This document shows, one piece after another, positions 45,733 through 57,161 of a DNA stretch of 64,000 nucleotides. The notes under the pieces were generated by a model. It was not told where the DNA came from. It ran no database searches and worked only from the letters and a program-made list of their open reading frames with translations. Numbering within the stretch: position 1 is the stretch's first letter; every line of letters begins with the position of its first letter. Source of the DNA: Ipomoea triloba. Lineage: Eukaryota; Streptophyta; Magnoliopsida; Solanales; Convolvulaceae. The translations under genes were made by a program, and so were the position numbers. The stretch is taken from the NCBI RefSeq assembly GCF_003576645.1, contig NC_044917.1, forward strand, positions 20,661,523-20,725,522. Reading direction: 5' to 3'.

Positions 45733-48650
45733 ATGGAGTCAGGTATTGTTTGTGGTTTGATTTCGTGTATTATATGCGTTGTTACCAATATTGGATGCAT
45801 TTTTTTGTTATCATTTAGTTGCTCGTTATTTTTTAATTGCATATATAGTGTGTATTGGATGCATTATGTATACAAATTATATGCACATTGCCTTATAAGT
45901 ATGTGCAATTCATCTTTAACTGTATTTATTTTATCGTAGATAACTGGTGGATTTTTGTTATAATTTAGTTGCTTTTGTAAATATGTACGTTATTTTTAAT
46001 TGCATATATATTGTGTATTGGATGCACTGTGTACACAATTTATATGCATATTTCTTTATAAGTAGGTGCAGTGGTTGTTTAATTGTATTTATTTTATCAT
46101 TTGGGTATTTTGTTTTTTGTTGATTTCAGGTAGATGCATCTTTGGGTAGTATTGGGTGCATCTTTTATATGATTTACGTGCATACTATGACTTATGTATG
46201 TAATATTTAGTTTTTTGTTGATTTCAAGTAGATGCATCTCTGTTTAGTACTAGGTGCACATTTAATATCATTTACATGCTTACTGTGGTTTAAGTACTTG
46301 CACTAATTATTTATTGTATATAGTTTATTGTAGAGTGTCAGGAGTTATACATTTTTTTTGCATTTATTACATAATGGTGTATTAATTTAAAGTAGTTGGA
46401 CACACAGGTGAAATTTGTGATTCTTATCGTTTGGATATTTCTCCTGGTTTGACAAAATATCATGTTCCTGTTTGTGAAGATTCGGTTAAACCTGTTGTTG
46501 GGAAGGTTTTTCCTGATTTGGATTCTGCTGTTGAATTTTATATTAAGTATGCTTCAGTTGTGGGGTTTGATATTCGACACAGTACGATTAAAAAATCTAG
46601 TAATGGGGTGATAGTTTGGAAATATATTGTTTGTAGTAGGGAGGGTTTTAAGAATGTCGTTTGTATGGATAGCTCTTCAGCAGCAGAATTGGATAGTGTT
46701 GAGTGTTCTGTTAGAAAGAGGCGGAGAGTTTTGAATAGGGTTGGGTGTAGAGCTCGCATTGCTTTTAGATATGCGAGTAATGGTACTTATTGTATTCAAT
46801 TGTTTGAGGAGCGTCACAATCATTTGCTGTCATCATTATTGTCAAGACAATTTCTTAAGGGAAATAGGAAGATTGGGGTTGGTCACATGAAGTTCGTAGC
46901 TGATTGTGTAAAAGCAAACATTGGGCCAGTGCAAAGTTTTCGGTTATTCAAGGAGATGGTGGGGAGTTTCTCAAATGTAGGTGCAACAAGTGTAGAATTT
47001 TGAAATATTAAAAGGGACATAAACTCTTATTGTTCGGGTGTTGATGCTCAGATGGTAGTGACTAATTTTTTAAAGAAAAAATAAGTATGTCCAGCTCTAT
47101 TCTTTGCATTTGATGTTGATGAGTTTGATCAGTTATCTAGGGTTTTTTGGGCTGATGCGGTTTCTAGGAAGAACTTTACCCTTTTTGGTGATGTTGTGTC
47201 ATTTGATGCCACATATCAGACAAACAGGTTAGTTTTTATAACGTTAGTGCATAAATATTATTTTCTGTTATGTTTTTGGTAAGGTGTTTTTGGTATAGTG
47301 CAAGTATATATAACTATAGATGCAACAGGGTCCCACTATATATGCATGTAGTATCTGACAAAACTTGACCTTTGTTTTTCCAGGTATGATATGGTATTTA
47401 CACCATTCACTGGTATAAACAACCATAAAAAGTGTATTACTTTTGGTGTTGGGTTGTTGACAAAAGAGGATATTGAGTCATATGTGTGGTTGTTTGAGAA
47501 ATTCAAGGAAGCGATGGGTTGTGAGCCAACATTGTTTGTAACTGATCAAGACCCAGTAATGAGGGTTGCATTTCCACGTGTGTTTAAGGAAGCTAAGCAT
47601 AGGTTTTGTATGTGGCATATTATGTCTAAGGTAGGAGATAAGGTTGGCCTCTCTTTGAGTAGAAATGAGTCTTTTAGGTCAAAGCTTAATTCCATTGTAT
47701 GGAATCAAATGTTGGAACCAACTGAGTTCGACCATCAATGGAATTTAGTTATGGAGGAATTTGGCTTGGTGTAGCATAATTGGTTTGTGAAATTGTTTGA
47801 TATTCGTCAGTTTTGGATTCCTGCATATTTTAGAGATGTTTTTCTAAATGGTTTAATTAGGACTACCTCACGTTCTGAGAGTGAGAATAGTTTGTTTGGT
47901 TCTTTTACTACACCTCAATCCAATTTGGTTGAATTTTTTATGCATTTTGATCGTGCTATTGACGTTCANTTTTAATTGTCGAGTTGTAAGTGTTAGGGAG
48001 GATCAAGGTTTTCTGTACTATGAAATTAAAGATATAGACAATCGAGTTTTTAGTGTCGTGCATAATGTTGTGGAGGTCATTGCTTCATGTGGGTGCAAAA
48101 TGTTTCAAAGGTTGGGTCTGCTGTGTAGGCATATTTTTGTAGTTTTTAAAGACTTGAAATTCGATTCAATTCCGTTGAGATATGTAGTTAAGCGGTGGAC
48201 TAAGGATGCATCTTTGGGTCAGAGTTTTGATATTGATGGTGTTGTTGTTGATCAATGGGAAGGCGTTGATGAAAAGTTGGTGTTATTGAAATCTGTTTGG
48301 TCGGATATTCAATGCTGTATTAGTATAGTTCAGTCTGATATGGATCGCTTGCAAATGTTTTCTCAGATCATTAAGGAGCATAAAGACATGCTTTTATCAG
48401 ACCCAAGTTGATGTTCTTCTGTTGTTGGCAAGAGGTCAATCATTGAGGCAGTTTGTGGTTCTTCTGTTCCTTTTGAGGTTTCTGTTCTTCCACCAAAGAA
48501 AGCAAAGAATAAGGGGAGTGGTAAGCGCATTAAAGGATTCAAGGAGATTGCTATTGAAGAAAGTAAGGAGAGAGGACATGCAAGACTTGCAATAAACCTG
48601 GTCATGATAGCAGGAATTGTGTATTGAGGAAGAAACAGTGTCCCTCATAG
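45733..48650 (+). pseudogene. FAR1-type MULE transposase
   Basis: Exon 1 is 45733-45742 (ATG GAG TCA G), spliced to 46408-47227 and 47384 onward; phases fit. FAR1-like N-domain: FPDLDSAVEFYIKYASVVGF, GCRARIAFRYASNGTYCIQL. Catalytic region: FGDVVSFDATYQTNR (Asp), FVTDQDPVMRVAF (Asp), FCMWHIMSKVGDKVG, TTSRSESENSLFG (Glu). SWIM finger CGCKMFQRLGLLCRH. A C-terminal zinc knuckle CKTCNKPGHDSRNC ends near 48650 in a shifted frame. Stops occur at 47001, about 47080, 47772 and 48409. The sequence has one ambiguous base at 47969, where 70 or more codons normally found between the catalytic Glu and the SWIM region seem to be missing. Confidence 0.88.
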
Positions 48651-49640
48651 ATAGTTTAGATGCAAAATTAATATTTTTTTACATTCTATTATCAAAATAT
48701 GACTATGACTGATTCGTATACTTCTGGCATAATGGATATGGAAGGTGTTTTAGCATTGATTGGATGATTTAGTTCTGGAAATTGTTTAAAAACTTTATGC
48801 AAATTTGTTGCAATAATAGTGAAGATTATATGCACTTATATTGTTTAGTTAATGCAAATATAGTGTATAGTTATTGCAGAGTAAACCTTGAGTGACATTT
48901 TGTTGCAGAAAGGTCTAGATGCACAATTAGGGAAATGTACTTGCACATATAAGCTAAAGTAACTGCAGAGTATATCTTTTTATACATTTTGCATGCACAG
49001 TCTTGGCAGGAAGTCTTGGTTGATATTTACAGGTGATTAGTTGCACATGTAATGTAATGTAATTGCTACCTACATTTTTCCATAATTTTTGCATGTACAG
49101 TTAGGGTGTCAGGGTTAGGGAAGTCTTGGTGCACATTTACATATAACTAGTTGCATATATAAAATAATGTACTTGCACCATACACTTATCCATAATTTTT
49201 GCTTGCACATTTAGCGTTTAAGTATTTATGGTGTTGTGTTTAGGGCTTAGGGTTCAAGGTTTTAGGGTTTAGTGTTTAGGGTTTAGGGTTTAGGTGTTTA
49301 TGGTTTTGGCTTTAGTGTGCAGGCAAATGTATGTGCATATTTACGGGTAATTAGTTGCACAGATAACCCAAAGTACTTGCAGCCCACGTTTTGTAAGCAA
49401 AGTTATTTGTTTATGATTCAGGGTTTAGGGATTAGTGTTAAGTTTTCAAGGTTTTGGGTTGAATTTTTAGAGTTTAGGGTTTAGGTTTTAGGTCTTTAGG
49501 GTTTTGGCTTTAGTGGGCAGACAAGTGTAGGTGCACATTCACTGACGATTAGTTGCACATATAACCTAAACTACTTGCATATACAGAGAATTGTAGCTGC
49601 ATTCGTAGACAATTATAAATGCAAGTACATACTGCATACG
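48651..49640. other. MULE internal spacer with telomere-like and TTGCACAT repeats
   Basis: There is no gene. Scattered ACTTGCAC / TAGTTGCACAT motifs recur, and at 49225-49505 there are many TTTAGGG-type units, some in short tandem runs (TTTAGGGTTTAGGGTTTAGG). Confidence 0.7.
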
Positions 49641-49803
49641 TACAGAATTAATAACATTTTTTGATGACTACAAGTCATCACTGCAAATATGTAGACAACT
49701 CAAAAACCGCCTGGCATATAGTTCTACTTGCCTACACCAAAAAAATGGTTAGAGACCTTGACTACAAAAAATCAAATTATCAATTCTTATATCCACCAAA
49801 TAG

Positions 49804-51362
49804 TTACTTCTTGGCCTTTGAGGCCTTTTCAAACTGCCTTGCATCTTTCATACAGTCTCCACGGAATTCATTTATTGGGGAATTCACAATTTCAGCAAGG
49901 TATTTCACTCTTGTGTTGTTTAGTTGTTCCTTGTTTTCCTTTTCCAGTCCACAGTCCTAGCCTTTAGTACCTTTGCCCATATAAGTCTCCATGTGTCGCA
50001 TAGTGAAGACACCACAGTCAACATTGTTACTGTTGTCCATCCATGACATTCTGAGTCTAGCAGGTGTCAATCCCTTTAAAAGATTGCTTTTTGCATCGTC
50101 CTCTTTGACGTGAAAGTATTCAGCCAACATGGTTTTCTCGTCATTTGATATTGTTAGTATTGGAATTAATAAAGTGTTGATATATATGAAATTTGGTAAG
50201 TAACATTACCAGTGTTGTTGGTACATCTCCATACTTTTCATTCCCGGGGCTATCAGATGATGAATTGTCCAAGATGTCAAATATTTTGTTCTTCACATTT
50301 ATGGTAAGCACATAGTAGTGTTGAGAGTGGACAATTGGGAAGACAAACTGTTTTGAAATTGGAATGCATATAATTCATAGGTTAGTTGCACATGTAGATG
50401 TACTTTAATGCAATCTTGATATATGTTAGGTGCACTTTAGCATATATATTGTTTGTAGCTTACCAACTCAATATCTTGAAGATTCAATCCTTCTGTCTGC
50501 CAAATTTCATCGTCCATTCTTTCTGAAAATCTCTTAGTCCTCAATGCGTTATCGCCATAGGGTGCTACAACTGTGTAAAGCTGAAGTAAAATGTAGATGT
50601 TAGTTTGCATGTTACAAATATGTATTTTATTTTTTGAAAGGTCTTTATAGTTGTTGTCAAACTGTTAACTAAATGCAATAATAGATTTACAGTTGTTGCA
50701 GAGTGATCATTAACTGTCAATTTGCCCCATACAAGTCTATATGCACACCTATAGATGATTACTTGCACATATAACCTAAACTACTTGCAAATTACATTTT
50801 CCACAAAATGTGCATGCACATGGTGTGTTAATATTGACTAATATATAACACAAATTGACTAATCTATAACACAATTCCTCTCACACTGAGGTTTAGGTGT
50901 TCTAAATTAACACATAAGAGTATGTACTTGCACAGTTAGGGTGGTTATATTAGTTGCATCTATACTGTTAACTAAATGCAATAATAGATTACAATTGGTG
51001 CAGAGTGATCATTAACTGTTACTTTGACCCATACAAGTCTATATGCACACCTATAGATGATTACTTGCACATATAGTCTAAACTACTTGCAAATTACATT
51101 TTCAACAAACTGTGCATGTACATGGTGTGTTAATATTGACTAATATATAACACAAATTGACTAATCTATGACACAATTCCTCTCACACTGAGGTTTAGGT
51201 GTTCTAAATTAACACATAAGTGCATGATTACTTGCAAATCACAAATTACTAGCCAGCAATATGTTTCTTATGAAATGCGAAAGAAACAAGAAATTTAAAA
51301 ATTTTACCTCGTTTGGTTCGGGTTTTCTCAGCATTAACATTTGGGCTTTGTTCTGCATCCAT
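49804..51362 (-). pseudogene. ULP-like SUMO-protease-type gene (C48) carried by the MULE
   Basis: Exons: 51362-51308 (MDAEQSPNVNAEKTRTKR), 50570-50464 (VAPYGDNALRTKRFSERMDD), 50347-50210 (FVFPIVHSQHYYVLTINVKN, KIFDILDNSSSDS) and 50136-49804. Phases fit. The His-Asp-Cys triad of the C48 family is visible: HYY, ILDNS and NVDCGVFTMRHMETYMG. A TAG at 49957-49959 interrupts the frame after the catalytic Cys, at GTKG*DCGL where Trp is the likely original; the frame then runs open to TAA at 49804. Only about 150 residues precede the Cys-containing region. Role in transposition is unknown. Confidence 0.78.
50585..51299. repeat. Internal direct duplication in the ULP intron
   Basis: The stretch TAACTAAATGCAATAATAGA ... 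TCTCACACTGAGGTTTAGGT appears twice, at about 50665-50905 and 50970-51205, nearly identical. It contains ATGATTACTTGCACATATA motifs typical of this element. Confidence 0.85.
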
Positions 51363-51642
51363 TTTTGGTAGATATTGATTGCGTTGTGTTCCTGTTTAGC
51401 AAAGCTTTACTTCGTCGTTGTCGTCGCCGGAGCAGTGCGGGAAATGGGGTTTTGCAGTTTATAGTAATGCCGATAAAGTCCTCGCGTGTGTATTAAGTTT
51501 AGTTTTTAACTGCAAAATTACCTATTTGCCACCGCGCGTTATGATAGGGAGCTGTAGTATTGATCGTCGATTTTAGAAGATGGACGCACCAGATTTGTTC
51601 CTATTTCTTACCTAGGCGATTGTCCGCAGGTGAGTGCACCCC

Positions 51643-51706
51643 TATATATATGTGTGTATATATATATATGTATATATATATATATGTATGTATGTATATA
51701 TATATG

Positions 51707-51739
<33 letters not shown>

Positions 51740-51835
51740 GTATATATATGTATACATACATACATACATATATATACATATATGTATGTATGTATGTATG
51801 TATAATGTATGTATGTATGTATGTATGTATATATA

Positions 51836-51868
<33 letters not shown>

Positions 51869-51925
51869 ACATACATACATATATACATACATATATATAC
51901 GTATATATATACATATATATATATA
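51643..51925. repeat. (TA)n/(TATG)n microsatellite
   Basis: About 280 bp of TATA, TATG and CATA repeats in blocks of both orientations. Long Ile/Tyr/Met/Cys frames open on both strands by chance and are not genes. Confidence 0.95.
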
Positions 51926-51949
51926 GTATATTATTTACTATAAACTAAT

Positions 51950-52570
51950 AAAAATTTTATTTGTAGTGGGAATTAGATGTTGATGGCAATTTACCCCTTA
52001 TTGTACGAAATTTATTGGTTTGATTCCATTGGTCGCGAGCCACGTGAGGACATTAAAGAGATAATTGAAACATATGTAAATTTATAAATATAATTAATAG
52101 TTATTATTAATATAGTGATGTCAAGTATTGATGTATGTTTTATGTCTTGTATTAATAGGTGTGTGAAGACAACAAGCATGTTAAGTGGAAAGAAACCAAG
52201 TCGTCAACCAAAATGGATTATATGTTTGGTACATATATCTTATTGTTTTTTTTTTGTTAAAAAAACATTAATTATATTTTTTACATCAAATGTAGTGTGA
52301 CAAACAAAGAGGAACTATTATGTGATGAAATTTATGTTGAAAATCATTTCTTTGCAAGCATACAAGGGAATGGATAATGCAAGTAATTTAATAAAGTATT
52401 TTTCTCCTTCATATTTTTTAAAATACTAACTTATTAATTATTTATCTCTTTTAAACTTTGTAGAATTTGGAGAGACAATGATGATTGTCCTACAATCAAC
52501 AAGATATTGATGAAGTTAGAGACATATGACGCAAGTTTTTTACTGATCAATGACTTAATACACTACTTCT
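51950..52570 (+). pseudogene. CACTA ULP-like protease, C-terminal fragment
   Basis: Across frames one reads EIYWFDSIGREPREDIKEII, then PSRQPKWII and after an intron DKQRGTI..YVMKFMLKIISLQA. This is the C-terminal half of the ULP1-like protein found in plant CACTA elements (D-S-x-G-x-x-P box, then CPRQ.G..CG.YVM). The residues around the catalytic Cys are deleted here: the text jumps from GGAACTAT to TATGTGATG. It continues the exons ending at 45240. Confidence 0.65.
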
Positions 52571-52571
52571 G

Positions 52572-53228
52572 TAACACCCCCATTTTTCAAGACCATATTT
52601 AGAGCAAATTTTCTTTAATTTTTTTTTCAATTTAAAATTCATTTAGAATGCGGAAGTTTTTCAAAATCTTATTGAGAGTATTACCGCCACACTTAGGCAA
52701 TCAACAAAACTTAAGTGATAAGGCTAACTACAAAATAGTCCAAATAAAAATAATTTAGAATCCCCAAACCAAAAGTCTTTAATTTAAAACATCGGTCCCA
52801 AACTTTAATCTATAACCACGACCAATGCACAACTAGTCCCCTTACAAAAGCTTTCAAGATACTCTAACGCTCTCTCCAAGAAATTCTTCCATTCATCACT
52901 TCCTGCTATTCAAGCAAAGCAAATAACAACAACATACATAGAAGAGGAGTTAACAAAACTTGCTAAGTAAGGGACTGCTTTGCCCGCAAAACAATATATA
53001 TAAAAGAATATGGTACTTTATATTTTCGAAATACTTAGCCACAAGGCTAACTTACAAAACATTATCAATATAACATGCCAAAATTGGCCTAAAAGATTTC
53101 ATGATACATATATCACATGAGAAATTCACTCTCTAAAATAAAATACACCAAATTTTTATTTAGCCACATACTTGACAAATTAAGTTTATGCTACACTTAT
53201 ATCCACATTTTCTGCACATACAGTACTA

Positions 53229-53266
<38 letters not shown>

Positions 53267-53740
53267 GAAAAATTGACAATCCAAGTCAAAAATTTTGAAA
53301 TTTCTGTTAGTTTCAGTTCTTGTGTGTGTTGTTGTTTATTTGAACAATTTGAAAAATTGTTTGTACCATTGATTGATATGTGTGGCATATTTGTATGTAT
53401 GTATATATTATTAGTACATGTTGTAATTTGGAGGTGCATATGTACATAGTATGTTAAGTGGTACAATTGTGTGATATTATAAATCTATTGATATATTTTG
53501 AAGAAGAGTAAAAGTGTTATGTGTTTTGGAGGACAATATATTTTAGAAATTACAAATATATTTTTGAGAAAAATATTTTGAGAAATTATTGGAGAAATCA
53601 AATCTTTTGAGAAAAAGATATTTTGAGGAATTTGTATTACCTCTATATAGTGAATTAAAAATGATTTTGGATAAACTATGTGGAGAAAAAAATATTTTTT
53701 GAAAAATATTTTTGGAGAAAATTATATATTCTGGAGAAGA
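52572..53740 (+). repeat. Probable gypsy LTR, 5' part, plus AT-rich tail
   Basis: It starts TGTAACACCCCCATTTTTC directly after the CACTA remnant, the usual start of one group of plant gypsy LTRs. The next 400 bp look like LTR sequence (AAGTAAGGGACTGCTTTGCCC). From about 53490 there are short repeats of TTTTGAGAAAAATATTTTG. The LTR end is not seen. A TA tract lies at 53231-53262. Confidence 0.45.
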
Positions 53741-56700
53741 TGTTTACCAACAGACGTTTTGAGACAAGAATTGGCATTGACAAATGACACTTTGAGCTCC
53801 TTCAGCACACGGGCCAACTCCATAACACGATCCCAGCTATCTCTTGCAAGAGCGACACAACTACAAAAAATCATTCCAAACCTGTTTCAAACTAGCACTG
53901 CCCATAGCCACCCCTACACCACCATCATCATGAACCCCGTCAATGTCATAAATTAGACGCCTGTAGGAATCACGCATCCACTGAGAAACCGCGTAGCAAG
54001 GAGGAATATAGTCTAACCGAGCATCCTTGAAGATAAAAATATATATATGAATGCACAGCAAGCCTACCCGCTAAAACATCATACACGAACAATCAACAGC
54101 AATTTATGAACTATTGAAGATCGCAGTGTACACATTCCCAATGCCATCCTCTACTTCAATACGCCTAAAGACACGACACCATCCACAATGGAAAACACAA
54201 CACACCACTCAAAACACCCATCAAAAATCTCTGCTTGCACCTCATAGAATATAGTATTGGTATAAATGGCAGCAACATAATGTTCAGTTGGTAAAGGCGT
54301 CTTAACAGTTCGCAAATGCCCCTCACAAGCAGCATCAAGCTTTGCTCGCTTATGCCTTTTGGGTATTAACAAGTCCTTCAAAATGAATGAAAAACTCAAC
54401 TAAACTATAATGATAATTAGTGCAACTCCCAAACGCACTATTATGTGCTTTCGACCAAGAAGTCATCCGTAACAAGCCACCCATAGGCAAGTCTCGAAAA
54501 AATGTCAAGATCCAAAATGCACGCAAATCAAACATTTGAACTAACCACCTATGCTCAACAAGACCATAAAGCTCCATAACCTCGTGCCACCTAGCCTCAA
54601 ACTCCTCAATTGTCGAACATTTGTCCCAAACAACATCATTAAGAGCTCGCTGAAACGATTAATCCTTCGCAAGTACTGAGCCTACCTTGTTACCAACCTT
54701 AGTCATGATATGCCACGTACAGAAATGATTACGTGAAGAATTGAACACCTTGGCCACAACACCATTCATTGTTGGATCTTGGTCCGTGACCGTGAATGTA
54801 GGCTCGTAGCCCATAGCTTACTTGAAATTTTAAAGCAACCACACATAGGAGTCGACATCTTACTTCGTAATTAGCACCGCAACAAATGTTACTAATTTCT
54901 TGTGATTATTAATGCTAGTAAACATGACTAACACAAGATTATACCTACACAGTGCAAAAAATAAAAAAATAAAAAAATAAAGACGTTGTCTACATGGTTA
55001 ATAGCTTAACGAACTAAACTATCATCGTAAAACAAGTACACATGCCATATAATATAGATGCACATACTTGTTCATCTGATAGGTTGCATCGAATGACACC
55101 ACATCACCAAAGCATGCAAAATTCCACTGTGCCACTAGGTCTGCCCAGAACACACGTGAAAGTTGATCATACTCATCCACATCATAGTCAAACCAAAGTG
55201 AAAACCATAATTCATTTTTTTGAAGGAACTTTTCAAGAATCAATTGCGCATCACAACCACTAATATAGGTCATTAAATCGCGCTTAAAATTCTGAAAGTT
55301 TACACTCATGGCCCCAACATTGGTACAATCTCACACCATCTCCTTGTAAAGCTTTAATGAGCTTATAGGACCAATATTTGCCTTGGCACAACTGGTAACA
55401 AAGGTTTGGTGACCAAGATCTAACTTGCGATTAACCCTTTAAAATGGCTTGGACTCCTCCGAGCACAGACAATGTGTGTGTCATTCCTCAAAAGATATCA
55501 TCGAATATCCCTCATCTCCATAAGCTTGAAAACAATCTTGGCATTACACCCAACCATATTCGTAGCTCTACGCCTCTTAGGCAATATAGAAGTGTCATCA
55601 AGTCCCTCACCAACCGGACACCCTTCCGTAGTTGGCTTCCTGAATCCTTGACCAGAATACACCAAATATTCTTACCTTCCCCCCACCTATTCTTCGAATT
55701 CATGCTACGACGAACATCAAACCCAACCGAAGAAGTATAGTGGATATAAAACTCAACACCTTTGTCCAAATTGTGAAACCTCTTACCAATGAATGGCTTG
55801 ACTGCAAGGTCACACACCGACGCCCACCACTTTGTACATCTCGAAGAAATATCCATCACACACCCATGGGGGCCAACCTCAGAATCTTCATCAACTACCA
55901 CAGATGCTGACACAAGGAAAAACACACTGACATTCAACAAGAATGATAAACCATGATAACCACACATTCAATGTGTGCACCTTAATTAACAATTGTGTGC
56001 ACTTTCAAACTAACAGAGAATATATGCAATGCTGTCCCAAATGCACAGAAGTGTATAAAAAAAAGGGAAAAAATGCCTCAATATCAAAATTAGAAAGCAA
56101 AGGATTCCAATTACCAGTATAACGTAGAAAACCAATACAGAAAAATAAAACAGCCAAAAACTGATGGACATTAAGATGATAAAACAGAACTACACACGAC
56201 ACAATACATACATGCACACATTCACAAAACACAAACAAAGATTACTAAAAGGTGAACCAATATGATAGAATCAACAATGGTAAAAGAGAAAAAATGACAC
56301 AACATCGAAATTAGCAAGCAAGGGATTCCAATTACCAATCTATCCTAGAAAACCAATACAAAAAAAAAATGAAACAACCCTAAATTGACGGACATTAAGC
56401 TAATAAAACCCAAAATTGACAGGTGCATGAATGTTAATAAGGTAAATTAATTGCACTTGTAAGTGAAAATAGGTGCACAAGTGCAAGTAAATGTATTACA
56501 GGTGTAAGTAAATTGTACACTAAGCATCAATACTAAGTGCACCTAATGTTATAACTAGGTGCACCTAATGTTCTAATTAGGTGCAGTGGTGCACCACCTA
56601 GGTGCATGAATGTTTACAAGGTAATTATTTGCACTTGTAAGAGAAAATAGGTGCACAAATGCAAGTAAAATGTATTACAAGTGCAAGTAAAATGTATTAC

Positions 56701-57076
56701 AAGTGCAAGTAAAATGTACGTTGAGGTCAATACTAAGTGCACCAAATGTTATAACTAGTTGCACATAACGTTATAAGTGGGTGCACCTAGGTGCATGAAT
56801 GTTAACAAGGGAAATTACTTGCACTTGTAAGTGAAAATATGTGTGAAAATAGGTGCACTTTTAAGTGAAACTAGGAGCGAAAATAGGTGCACTTGTAAGT
56901 TAAACTAGGTGCACTTATACCACAATTACTTGCACCAAAGTTCGAGTTATTTACGAAAATGTCACCGCGTCGTTTTTTTTTTAAAATTACATCTGATTCG
57001 TTGATTTAGGCACGTGGACGACTGCGAAGCATTCTTAGTTCTCTCCTAGGCGATAGTTCGCACCTAAGCGCGCCCT

Positions 57077-57077
<1 letters not shown>
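53741..57077 (-). mobile_element. Second MULE of the same family, left end lost
   Basis: The reverse complement of the right end reads AAGGGCGCGCTTAGGTGCGA, ACTATCGCCTAGGAGAGAAC, matching the TIR of the small element at 42144, and abuts TA/TG repeats. Next to it (about 56420-56960) lie the GGTGCACTTGTAAGTGAAA and ATAACTAGGTGCACC subterminal repeats. A decayed transposase fills the rest. I found no left TIR and no ULP gene, so that side is truncated, probably at the LTR sequence before 53741. Confidence 0.8.
53790..55975 (-). pseudogene. FAR1-type MULE transposase, decayed copy
   Basis: On the minus strand, 55967-55512 gives the N-domain (GKRFHNLDKGVEFYIHYTSS, GFDVRRS). 55309-55022 gives FKRDLMTYISGCDAQLILEK and FGDVVSFDATYQMNKY. 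54815-54660 gives GYEPTFTVTDQDPTMNGV and HFCTWHIMTKVG. 54577-54350 gives WLVQMFDLRAFWILTFFRDL. 54061-53861 gives the part after the SWIM finger (FKDARLDYIPPCYAVSQWMR). It is homologous along its length to the transposase at 45733-48650 but carries many more frameshifts. Confidence 0.85.

Positions 57078-57161
<84 letters not shown>
57076..57161. repeat. Palindromic TA/TG/CA microsatellite
   Basis: The tract runs (TA)n (TG)n TATG (CA)n (TA)n and forms a near-perfect inverted repeat lying exactly between two MULE-type elements. Confidence 0.95.

Larger units (their letters stand above)
45300..51642 (+). mobile_element. MULE with transposase and ULP-like gene, 6.34 kb
   Basis: Terminal inverted repeats of about 50 bp: left GGCATGCGTTCACGTGCGAA ... 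CCCAGGTAAGAAATAGGAAC; reverse complement of right GGGGTGCACTCACCTGCGGA ... GCCTAGGTAAGAAATAGGAAC. Both ends abut TA repeats, which hide the target duplication. It encodes a MULE transposase (plus) and a convergent ULP-like cysteine protease (minus). Known plant relatives in layout are the ULP-carrying Kaonashi-type MULEs. It sits in the ULP-like gene of the CACTA remnant. Both genes have stops, so the copy is not autonomous now. Confidence 0.88.

Noticed and set aside
49661..49967. Plus-strand frames of 79-99 codons at the MULE right half
   Set aside because: They lie antisense to the last ULP exon, whose DCGVFTMRHME motif on the minus strand is decisive.
51560..51948. Overlapping open frames of 80-104 codons on both strands
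   Set aside because: They are Ile/Tyr/Met/Cys strings forced by the TA/TATG microsatellite.
52557..52563. CACTAC as the CACTA terminal repeat
   Set aside because: Only six bases match, no subterminal repeats accompany it, and the LTR begins a few bases later; chance match.
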